A stretch of DNA of 64,000 bases from Strongylocentrotus purpuratus (lineage: Eukaryota; Echinodermata; Echinoidea; Camarodonta; Strongylocentrotidae): assembly GCF_000002235.5 (NCBI RefSeq), contig NW_022145611.1:6255945-6319944 (forward strand). The letters run 5' to 3'. A model generated the notes under the pieces. That model made no database searches, had not been told where the DNA came from, and was given only the letters and a program-made list of their open reading frames with translations. Both the position numbers and the translations under genes were made by a program. This document shows, one piece after another, positions 43,217 through 54,500 of the stretch; position 1 is the stretch's first letter, and the number at the start of each line of letters is the position of its first letter.

Positions 43217-44306
43217 TTTTATGCCTCCGCCACCGAAGGTGGTGCCGGAGGCATCATGTTTTCGGGTTGTCCGTCCGTACGTCCGTCCGTACGTCCGTCC
43301 GTCCGTACGTCCGTCCGTACGTCCGTCCGTCCGTCCCGTTTGACCGTTATCACAATATCTCAAGAACCATTTAAGATTTAAACTTAAGACTCGGGAATAG
43401 TATTTATCACCATAGGAAGACGATCTGATTAGATTTTGGAGTACGTAGGTCAAAGGTCACAGGTCACAGAGGTCAACTTATGAAATTCCTTGTATTGAGT
43501 TTGTTAGCGCGATATCTCAAGAACCATTTGAGATTTAAACTTCAAACTTAAGGATAGTATGTATCACCATAGGAAGACGATCTGATTAGATTTTGGAGCA
43601 CGTATGTCAAAGGTCAAGGGTCACAGAGGTCAACTTATAAAATTCCATACATTGAGATTGTTATCATGATATCTCAAGAACCACTGGAGATTTAAACTTC
43701 AAACTTAGTGATAGTGTGTATCACTATAGGAAAACAATCTGATTAGATTTTGGAGCACGTATGTCAAAGGTCAAGGGTCACAGAGGTCAACTTATGAAAT
43801 TCCATACATTGAGTTTGTTAGCGCGATATCTCAAGAACCATTTGAGATTTAAACTTCAAACTTAAGGATAGTATGTATCACCATAGGAAGACGATCTGAT
43901 TAGATTTTGGAGCACGTAGGTCAAAGGTCAAGGGTCACAGAGGTCAACTTATGAAATTCCATACATTGAGATCGTTATCGCGATATCTCAAGAACCACTG
44001 GAGAATTTTCACTTCAAACTTAATGATAGTATGTATCACCATATCATAATATCTCAAGAACCACTGGAGATTTAAACTTCAAACTTAATGATAGTGTGTA
44101 TCACCATAGGAAGACAATCTGATTAGATTTTGGAGCACGTAGGTCAAAGGTCAAGGGTCACAGAGGTCAACTTATGAAATTCCATACATTGAGATTGTTA
44201 TCATGATATCTCAAGAAGCACTGGAGATTTAAACTCCAAACTTGTTTAAATTGCTCTATGGCGGAGGCATCATTTTCGACTGCGCGCAGTCAAAATTCCA
44301 TCTAGT
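43217..44306. mobile_element. Helitron-like non-autonomous element, copy 2
   Basis: Same architecture as 22831-23828: TTTTATGCCTCCG with a nested hairpin (GCCTCCG CCACC GAA GGTGG TG CCGGAGGC), a CCGTCCGTACGT microsatellite (about 43268-43336), tandem units of about 157 bp, then CGGAGGCATCATTTTCGACTGCGCGCAGTC and TCTAGT at 44301-44306. The 3' palindrome has one substitution in its last arm. The tandem unit differs in sequence from copy 1 but keeps AGGTCAAAGGTCA-like motifs and the CTGATTAGATTTTG core. Confidence 0.75.
43339..44245. repeat. 157-bp minisatellite inside the Helitron-like element
   Basis: GATATCTCAAGAACCA anchors recur at 43511, 43668, 43825 and 43982, with partial units after that. 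Units alternate in type (AACCATTTGAGA versus AACCACTGGAGA), giving a 314-bp higher-order period. Confidence 0.85.
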
Positions 44307-45024
44307 TTAGTTCTCAACTGCTGCTCGATATGTTTTTGCCTGCTGCTGAAGATATTTAGTTCTGGAGTAGACCAGTTTGTTAATATATTGTGATTTGTGG
44401 AGATTTCTTCCCAGAACCATTATGGAAGGCCCATATTCTACTGATTTAGATCAAAATGTTGTTGATAGGTATCATGCAAATGATTTGAATGCTTTGGCGA
44501 ACTTGTCTATTTATTTTGATTAGGTTTGTTTTATACCCCATGCTCTGCTTTACTTTCCAGCAGCTCCTAAACTAGACTTTTAATATTGCAATATTTGAAC
44601 AACCCTAATAGTTGCATCCCTGCTCAAAATGCCATGTAGGTGATATCAGACCCCTATTAGTGACCGAATGGACTCCCCTGATTTTGCTGTAAACCGATTT
44701 GAACCGTCGTGGGTTTGGTGGGAGAGACACAAGCCTGAAGAAAAAAAATTGGAAGCAAGATTGATTCGTATCTGACGTACCCTTTTAATCTTCCACCTTC
44801 CTGCGCTACCCTACCGTCCTGTCTGCCTCGCATCAAAAACAAAAGAACACCCTCAAGCAAATCCTTGTTCAGTTAGATCCTAGACGTCCATTTGTTTTCC
44901 TGGAGACAACTTGTTCACAGTTATTATAGGTCCTACATAGATGTCCTTTTGTTTTCTTGACATTTACAAGGGAGTTCTTCTGATTTTGTCTGGTGTGAAT
45001 GGTGAATAGGATACTTTTTAACAA

Positions 45025-45062
45025 AAAATGGTGCCCTTTAACTAATTAAAGGGCACCATTTT
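45025..45062. repeat. Perfect 17-bp hairpin with 4-nt loop
   Basis: AAAATGGTGCCCTTTAA, loop CTAA, TTAAAGGGCACCATTTT. No T-tract terminator logic applies in this genome. It may be a remnant of a palindromic mini-element. Confidence 0.75.
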
Positions 45063-46959
45063 AGATGTCTTTGTGTTCTCCTGGACCTTATAGGGCATCC
45101 ATATGTGGTTCAAAGACTGTCGTGAAGCAGGTACCTGTTCACTAAAATCCTAGATATTACTACAATTTTTTCTGGAAAAAATGAATGTACATTATATCTC
45201 CTGTGATAAGTATTGGACTTCATTCAGTTTGAAAAGCTTGAGACAAACTACAAGTGTCATGTGACTAGCACAGATGCAAATGCTAGTCCTAGTCATGGAA
45301 AAGTGATAAGGAATACCTGTCCATGATGATGATGTAGAGGGCAGCATTACATTTGATAGATGAACCTTGTTAGCATTCATCATTATGCACTAATACCATC
45401 ATTTGAAGCATATGCTGTATTTTTCTTTTATGTTCTTCAAATACAAGTAGTTTATAATTTATTTGTAAGGGATACTCTAAAAGTGTCTTGATATATAAAT
45501 GTTTTATACTTTTCAAAAGGGCCTTTGTTTTGCAGGGTAATTTGGTAGTCAAACTTACATGAATTTCCATGTCACAATAGCACATACTGGTACCCATATT
45601 AATCGTAATGATCAATGATTTCTTTTATATTCCAGATTTGTTGTAATACCCTCTTCGAAAGCTAGTTTTAATCCCCTTTTAATTGATACATGTGTAATTG
45701 TTCTAACGTAGTTTCACCAAATACCTGTGAGAGTGGCAGCTTATGAGATCAAGGACAGTAATTCATATCATTTAAAGAGTTAAAGACCTTCTGGATCTCA
45801 ACTGATGATATGATATGTGTGATAATGATAATAAAATAAAATAAGCTTAATCTATGTGTGTGATGATCGATTGATAGATATAAAGAGAGGAGAAAATTGG
45901 AGGAACTGAGAAATGGCATATTGTATAGATATTATGGCACAGGACCAATCGTCTGAAAACCAATTATTTTCAGCATTCTTCAAATATGTTAATTGCAAAA
46001 CAAAACCTTGCATTGCAAAAGAAATGTTTCCCATATGACATCTATGCATTGTTTCATCAGGGAACTATGTAAATATCTATCAGAAACTGAAAACATATAT
46101 CTCTTTTTTTATATATATATATTTGTATGATCTTCATCATAGGTGATATAAATCATGCTATAAATTGTACAATTTCATTTCTGTTTCCGATCATTATTTA
46201 TTGTCTAATTATGATTATATAATGTAGATTAAATTTCTCTTGAGGTAATTGGTATAACTTTTTTTGTTCCATGATAATATTATGAATGACATTACAATTA
46301 TTATTGGCTATACTTGAGTTAATGTAAATTATAAATGAGTCATTGTTAATTTCCTTGAATATATTATTCTGTTTATTTGCATAATCAAGCTTTTGTTTGC
46401 TGTATAATTTTGTTTCTTTGTGTCGGATAATATTTGTGTACATGTACATTTGGTATGTAAGATATAATATTGTATTTTTTGTGAATATCTTTCCATGTAA
46501 TGATAGAACTGCAAGCCTACTTGAAAATTGCAGTATGAAAATCTGTTTTAATACATAAAGACCAAAAAAGAACTCATGCTTTGCGTTTGCTTTTGTAACA
46601 CTGTTTTTTGTCAATGATTGAGTGCTAATGAGGTAAATGTGTGAGCCATAGACTAAGTATGTGATGAAAGTGGTGCGAAAAAACAAAGAAACAAATTAAT
46701 AAGCAACCATACTCTCCTTAAAACTCAGGAACATTGCTGTAAGTCATCTGTGATATCAAGTTATTTAAATCAAGAAGGAGAAAAATGAGAACTTCTTGGA
46801 GTCTTGAACATTTCTATACATTGCAACAATGATTTTTTTTTGCAGGCTACTCTCATTTTTATTTTATACTCGACTTCATTTTTAAAAAAGTGCAATTTTA
46901 TTGCTCATTATTAATTAATTAATTTCCTGGAGGAGGGATTTGTTTAATGTTTGCTAGAC

Positions 46960-47095
46960 GAGGGGGGAAGAGAGGGAGAGAGAGAGAAAAGAGAGAGGAT
47001 GAGGAGGAAGGGAGAGAAGAGAGAGAGAGAGGGGGAAGGGTAAGAGAGAAAGAGAGAGGGAGGGAGAGAGAGAGAGAGAGGGGGGGGGGCAGAGA
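46960..47095. repeat. Polypurine (GA)n tract ending in poly-G
   Basis: About 130 bases of GAGAG/GGA on the + strand closing with about ten G. Confidence 0.9.
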
Positions 47096-48201
47096 GCTAG
47101 TCTGCAAGCACAGACTCTAATTTGTCACTTAACCACAATTCACAAAGCCTTGAGCAGAGCCTATATCTGTCAGTTTCTGGCTGTGTCGGCTCAAGTACAG
47201 CACCTGTTGTAGTCTCATAGTGCAGACACTGTTATGCAAAATGACTGACCAGGGTTTGTGCCTGCAAACTAGAACAGAGAGACGGAGAGAGGGCTTTAAA
47301 GGGAAAAATGAAAGTTATTTTTTACTTTGTTTCATAACATCCCCCATAAAAGTTTGTTTTTCTTCTGAAATTATGAAATTATTTTCATTCAAACACTCAT
47401 TGACAACGGAAATAGCTATACAATTATACGTTTTCGGCCTGGGTCACTGTTTAGTTATGCCATATTCTTAATTTAGGCATGAATATGAGTATAAAACAGA
47501 CAACCTGCAAATTAAAAAAAAGCTTGGACTGAGAGCTAGACTAAGTGCACAAGATTGCTATAGAAATGAGACGCTAGATATCGTTCCCGTTTTCGGATTT
47601 GATTGTAAAATATTGCGGATTCTGTGGAAATTGTCTGTTCCATTTATATCTACCTAATGGAAACATTTTCCTGTTTTGAAATGACTTGTATGAAGAGGCC
47701 GGTTACGAAAGAGTAAGCAGTTAGCAGTCACTTGTCAAGACCAAAGTTACGTACTCCAGTCCCATACGTCGATTTACACGTGAGTAAATAAAAACTTAGT
47801 GGCCAAATGTGATTGCGAGGTGATGATGCAGATGGCGCTCTTCATGTTTTTTTTCCTGCCAATTATTAGACAATCGTGTAGTGATATGACTACAGGTGTT
47901 TGTGCAGGTTAATGCATACCTTCTCTGTAAATACTGTCAGATGAAGATATAAAGGTCTAGATCTAGATCTAGACTATTCGGCGCTTGTTCAGAAGCCTAG
48001 TCTATCCAAAATTTGACCCGTAACTCCGGCGTGGAGATACCTACTAAAACATACCCGAAATGAAGTAAATATTCATTAAATGTCCAAATAAAGATCATGA
48101 GTTAAAAGTTGTTATGTTTGTTACCTGTTTTGTGTCAATTTTCTTGTTATTTTTGGAGTATTTTTCGGAAAAACATTGATACTAGTACACTTTTTCACAG
48201 G

Positions 48202-48340
48202 TTTCACGGCAAACCGCTGCACAATACAAGTGTATACCGATGGTGGGTTGTGGGCGGGTGCGCGCCTGTGTGAAGTTACCTACCGTATGTGTCTATTACG
48301 GTCAGTAGGGTATGTAATTGTGCAGCGGTTTGCCATGAAA
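48202..48340. repeat. 24-bp inverted repeat just upstream of WDR27 exon 1
   Basis: Arms TTTCACGGCAAACCGCTGCA... (48202-48225) and ...TGCAGCGGTTTGCCATGAAA (48317-48340) are reverse complements with one mismatch, around a GC-richer 91-bp loop containing GGGCGGGTGCGCGCC. It lies 60 bp before the acceptor of the first coding exon. It could be a small MITE or a structured element. Confidence 0.8.
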
Positions 48341-48399
48341 TCTGCGTCCTTATTGCTTGACTTGTTACATTAACTTTGCTGTTTTTTATACTTCAACAG

Positions 48400-48424
48400 A
48401 CTTGATTGAACCTGAAAGATTGAG
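48400..48424 (+). other. WDR27: WDR27 5' UTR part of the first coding exon
   Basis: An acceptor-like TTTTATACTTCAACAG ends at 48399. The 25 bases to the ATG contain an in-frame TGA at 48413-48415, which supports the ATG at 48425 as the real start. An upstream non-coding exon is implied but not located. Confidence 0.55.
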
Positions 48425-48565
48425 ATGTCTACCCTCCATAAGTTTAGCATTCGCACACCATACCCAATCTCACAAAACCAGCTGAGCAGCAACGGCACCT
48501 ACCTGGCTCTCCCATTCACCAAATCTTCCATTGGCGTGTGGAGCCTACAAAGCTGGCAGTCAAAG
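48425..48565 (+). CDS. WDR27: WDR27 exon 1 (coding)
   Basis: Encodes residues 1-47, from MSTLHKFSIRTPYPIS to IGVWSLQSWQSK, the first propeller strand with a W-S/D-type ending. Donor GTTAAT at 48566, phase 0. The donor is weak by consensus, but the next exon continues the protein as expected. Confidence 0.85.
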
Positions 48566-51500
48566 GTTAATACCGGTACTTGCTTTAAAGGGATTGGGTA
48601 ACTTTGTCTCAGATTCTGAATAAAAATCATGGATTTAGCTCAGACCACAATGATAATTATAAACCTTTAGGTCAGTCAGGAACCCCATGACTTTTACAAG
48701 CCGATCGCCTGTCTAATTATTATCAAGATAGTTATGATTGGAAATCGAAATCTAAAAATTTGTTTTTTATAACACTACAGTCTATTAGTGAGTATGGTAA
48801 AACCGGTCACTCAAAGACATTTATTTTTTGAGGCACTTCATGATCATTTTGAAGCGCAATTTTTGTAGGGCTTCAATATTACACCATGTCACATAACGGT
48901 GTAGACTGTAGGGCCATGTATCTCAGATTTAACATTGTTAAACGATGCCTTTGATATTTTGATTGATGTTTGGCAATACTATTCTCAAGAAGGAAAGAAG
49001 AAGATTAAATGGGTCATTGTCTAGTGAAAGTTGTTATGTTTACTGTACATCAGACAGTGTCGTTTGATCATGATCAAGATAATGATTAAAATCTGCAACA
49101 TTTTAATTCTCAAGTATTGTACTTTGCATTATTGAGAAGTGCTGTAATACAATTTTCATGATGTTTGTGTCTCGTATAGCCCTTAGAGTTGGTCGCTCAC
49201 AAGAGACGGGTTTCGGCCATTGCCTTTGGCTTTAGACACAGCCCCACACTCCTCTGCACCGCTGGGTCAGATTACATCATCGTCTGGAACGTGGAGAAGG
49301 CTAGAACTACCCATGATACAGGTAATATCTTTTCTCTTTATCTCCTCTTAAAGCCCCACTGCATTACTTATAGCTACTTGCGCCCTCTATATAGCAAACA
49401 ATGCCTTAACGGTGACCGCTGCTCCCCCATGGTCCCCTTTTTCGTATGTTAATTGAGAGCTGATTTGATGCGATAAACACCTGTCAGTGACCATGCTGGG
49501 TGGTCTAATCCCTCCTGGCCAACTAGTGCAGACAGGCTTTTATAAGCATGATCTGTTAGTCACAGGCGGATATTTGACAAAATCACACCATTTTCAAAGA
49601 TACAAAGCCTGTAAAATTAACTTTTGAATTCTAGTGAACTGCTTTGTTTCATTGTAAAGGGTATCACTCAAGGAGTAAAAATTTGATAACATAAGGCTGC
49701 CCTACTTTAATACCAACTAACATGGTAATGCATAGTGTGCAGTGTCTCGAAGACAGACATAATGCCAACACTCAAACTGATCAGGCTCCAATATAAACAT
49801 ATATGCTGATGTCTATAAGAAAACAAAAGTGTGTTACTGTGTTTGTTTTGTCAGACTGAATAATTCTGATCATACACTTGAAAAACAAAGAAATGATGTG
49901 ATTGAAAAATTATTTAAAAAGGTGTTGGGTATCTTGCATTGTTTCTCTAGTAGTGTAATAGTAGTAAATAATGGTTTAATTTGCATAGGGGCTGTTCCAT
50001 TCTGTAATTGTTAAAAGTGGAAACTTGTTATGACATTGGGACCATGAAAATTACCTTGTTATATTAGAGCACTTTATAATTAATTTCCACTGTATCTATA
50101 TTACGTCCAGGTCAGCAGATTCGAGGCACCATCATTGGGACCAACTATGATGAACCTCAGTATGTTGCCTTCAATCCAGATGATAATCTAGTGGCCCTCT
50201 GTGTGGAGAATGAAGTTCTAATCCTTGATGCTCAGGTAAGAATGATTTTAATAATGAAAATAATAATAATATCAAGGGGTCAGTGACACAAAGACGTAAC
50301 TCCCCTTTGGCCATTTTGAGAAAAAAGTAGTTATGTGTCACTGAGTACTTGGACCTTAAGGAGTTAAGTCTTATGTTTCACTAGCCATTGACTTCAATGG
50401 CGTGGTGGGTGGAGTTAAGTCTTTGTGTTTCCTGGAAAGCCCACATTTTTCTGAACATTTTGATATCAAATACTAATTTTGGCAAAATATGGAGTATACC
50501 TCTTTGTGTCACTGAACCCTTGATGTGTTCATTGATATAGCGCTCTCACAAAATTGGTTTCATAGCACTTTACAAGATACGAAGGTGGGAAAATCAGTTT
50601 AATATGAACTTTTTCAAGTGTTTGTTAAAGGTGTCTAGTGTGAGTGCTGTACGGATGTCCTGGGGCAGTTGATTCCAGAGGCAGCTAGGTGCATATGATT
50701 AAAAAGCATTGTCATCTGTCAATGTGGACGTACTTTAACACAGAGATAACGCCCTTTTGGCTCCCAGGAGAGTGTTTTCTCTGTGTTAAAGTACATGAGT
50801 TAACATCCTTCTGGCCCTATTAAAGTAGACAATGTGTTTTCTCTATAAAACATTATTGAAAGAAAGGTATTTTTAAGTCACAGTGACAGATGACAATGCT
50901 TTTGAATCATATGCACCCACCTTTGCATGATTATCGACTTCATCGTCTCTTTTTAAGTTTTCATAAGAAAAGAAAGTTTTAAAAAACATAGAATGAGAAC
51001 CTGGATTTCCCATGTTGATAATGGGATTTAGCTGAGCCTTTTCCACTCTGATTAAATACAGAACAGGGCCATTTTTCATGAAACTGGTTATCAGTAATTA
51101 TAAACAAGATCCAATAACAGTTATAAGCCACTGAAATCGTGGCATTTGATTGGCTGAAAGCAAATTTGCCATAGAATGTTAACATTTATCATTGATGACA
51201 AGTTGTATAAAACATGCAGGGCCCAAGATTAATTAATCAGAAAGATAGAGGAATTCACTGTCTGTTCATAGGAAGATTTCTCCAGATTTTAGCCATGCCC
51301 TGTTCATTCTGTAACTCATATTTTAGCAAAAGCAATTGTTCCTTCCCTTGGATGTAATGAAAAAGTCCCCTAGTAGAAACCTTTTTGAGAGGTTTCTTCA
51401 TGTAAGTTACCTAAGATATCAAATTTGTGTTGTCTTCTTATAGAAAGAGAGACTTGACATGAGGTTAGAAGGTCACACAGCCCTGGTGACCTGTGCTGAG

Positions 51501-54500
51501 TTTTGCCTGCATTCACCGGACACCGTGGTATCAGCTTCTGAAGATAGAACATTCAAAGTAAGTCTCTTGTCCACAGACATAAGAAAATTGATTCTTAGTG
51601 AATTTAACCAGTGGCAAAGCTACAGGCGATGCAAAGAGGCACCCCCCCCCCCCTCATCATAGAATGAAGAGAAAAAAAGGAAAGAGAGAGAGAGAGAGAG
51701 AGAGAAGAAAAGAGAGAATTGGGAAAAGGAAAAGAAGATGATAGGATCCCCTCCCACCCCATTCCCCATAATGAGAGGGCTTGTTAATGAGCTTGTCATT
51801 TCTCGCATGTGAACTGTGCCCTCCATGGTGCCAATGCCCCCTCAATGGTTAGTCTCGCACTTCACCACTTATTTTAACCAGAGAAAGATATCATCTTATG
51901 ATAATTTTAACAGTTTGAGAGCATTAAATGAAAAATAAGTTTTGAGATTTGTTTTGAATTGTCAACGAGCAACGATAAGGATGTTGTTATTCTTCTTGCA
52001 AATTAAGAAATTCCTGAGAAATATTGGCCTACACTTTGAAAGAAAGCTAGCTAGGTAGTAAAGAATTGTACAAAGAGGTTTAAGCTGAAAAGCTATTTTC
52101 GCCAGAAAATCTTCATTGTTGACTGAATTTTTTTTACTTTTACTTTCTCCATTTTGATCTAAACAGGTTTGGGATATTGCGACACAGTGTCTCATATACC
52201 AATCAAGCATTATATCAGGTTTGTAAACTGAAACTGTTTGAGTAATGTAGCTCTAGCTGCTGTTGATTAATTTGAAAATGATGCGGAATATGTTTTTTTG
52301 TCAGTTTGTATTTTTTTTAAGTCATTTTTTTAATAGGTTAAGTTTCATGCCACCTATATCATTTTATTTTATACCACTGATGTACCTCTTAAAGATCTCA
52401 ACATACACATTGCTTTTCAGTTGAAGAATGGACGTTATCATCAATTTGCAGAGTTAAATTTGAGTTGTTTTTCAAGTATGAACAATTGTCAAACACAACA
52501 ATTCCTTTTATCATACGTGCCCTGTTTGTGTTCTCACGAAGAAGAGGGGAATGTTTTTAGTCCAAATATGTTTGACATTATTAACTCAACATACTGGGCA
52601 GGTTGATAAAACTGCCTTCTTTCTCTTTCTTCGCTGCAGCTTCTCCATTCCTCTGTCTTGCCATTGATCCATATTCTCAATGTGTAGCCCTGGGTACAAC
52701 GGACGGACAGGTACCGTTAATCTTTTGCTTTTTTAATTGCAAAACATTGAAAAATTAATTGTTTAAGATATTGTTTAAATTTATTTTGCATAAAGATACA
52801 ATATAGTGATTACATCATATTTAATCTTTTTGTAAGCCCAATTTCTCACACCAGGGCCCCATTGTACAAAGAGTTAATATCAATCACAAGTAATTTGCGA
52901 TTGATATTACATAAGAGATAGGAGACTTACAATTGATTGCCAAGGACTCTCGATTGATTTGGATCAATCGTAAGTCTCTGTAAGACGGGCCCAGATAAAC
53001 AAACTTGAATGAGAAATCAATGAATGTTAATACTAAATATATATATATTTGTTTAGTCAATGCTCATTGTATTACTGGATGTTTTTATGAAATCTTTGTT
53101 TTGTAAAGAAATCAAATTCTATTTCATTTAGGTAAGGATGTATGACCTGTCGGAAGGAAAGGGTTTCCGATGTCTACACCACGTTGACATAGCCAAGCAT
53201 CTTAGACAACAGAACAGACTCAAGGCGGAACAAAAGGCTTCAACTTCATCACAAGGTCAGTATCTATATGACTTTGATAAAATGTCATCATTCTATTCAA
53301 GGAAGCCCGCGGGCTATATAGCAGTGGTTTCATAACCGAGAGGTCCTGGGTACTAAAGCAAGTCCATGCGCTCATACTCTTTGGTAAGGCATTAATCCTC
53401 ATTACCAAGTCCCTCAGAGAGGACTTAAAGCCGTTTGTCCCCTGGTTGCTTACTTACAAGCATAAACATGCTGACTGCTCTCTTAGCAGTCAGGTTAAGC
53501 AATCATCAACCATCAACCATATTCATTTTTCACAGATAATATTGATATTGCATCACCAGAAACTTCTGTGGAAAAAGAAAACCTTTTAAACGCAAATGAC
53601 AATGATGACTGTTTGTCTTCCTAGTTTCGGACAGTGCATGGGTTATGAATGTGCTTGTTGTTGAAACCATTTCTTGATTAAAGCATAAGCAGGATGCAAC
53701 ATACAAATGTAAACATAGTACATTCAGCATGGTTTGATCTTTTTCTTATTACATTACAATGGATGATAAAAAGACTTGAAAATAGAATAATACATTTCAA
53801 ACTAGCCAACAAGCTGATAGAACCTGTTTTGAGGTACTGTATTTCGTATTCTCAGAATAGAAAATAAATGTACCGGTATGCCTATGAACTCTTTTAGAAG
53901 AATAAAAACAACCTCAAACAATTTCAGTTAATGAACACATTGCAATGATCATGAACGTACCTAAAGAATGTCCTCATTACCCTGTTGTCTATATATCGGC
54001 TATAAATTAACTGTTATCTCAAAAGTAATGACATTGACAAGGTGCTAGCCAGTTCTTTCATTCATCTGATCATGAATATCGAACAAATCTTAAAGGGATA
54101 GTTGAGTTCTTGTTTAAGTCCTTCAAAGTGCATGGTTATTGCTCTTATTCTTATTTATGACAATTCTAGTGCCCTTTTAGAACCTAAAATATGTGAATTT
54201 AGAATAAATGCGATCATACCAATTCAGCTCCACTTTAAAAAAAAATATGGTGACCGTTAATTAATTAATTAATAATAACAATACATGGGCCGGCTGGTTG
54301 TGCGTAGTATAACCTACACGAAAAAGCCAGCAAAAAGCTGGCTGGAACAGAATGTATAAGGCGCTATCTCGTTTATCAACGGCTGGTTCAAAATTTGTAT
54401 GGATATTTCAACCATCTCTAAAATGATTTTAATCAAACAAAGATGATTTTATCATTTAAATTGTAAATTCTTTCAAATTTGACACTCAGTTTTTTATTAT

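Larger units (their letters stand above)
44307..48399. other. Intergenic region and presumed WDR27 upstream region
   Basis: No gene recognised. It contains a perfect 17-bp hairpin (45025-45062), imperfect repeats of AGATGTCCTTTTGTTTTC at about 44880-45080, a GA tract (46960-47095), the triplet TCTAGATC repeat at about 47957-47975 and an inverted repeat at 48202-48340. The long - strand frame 46198-46686 is AT-rich and without recognisable domains. The WDR27 promoter must lie here but I cannot place it. Confidence 0.5.

Noticed and set aside
46198..46686. 162-codon open frame on the - strand, the longest in the window
   Set aside because: It is AT-rich with Asn/Ile/Lys/Tyr-dominated composition, has no recognisable domain, and sits in intergenic DNA where long frames arise from low GC.
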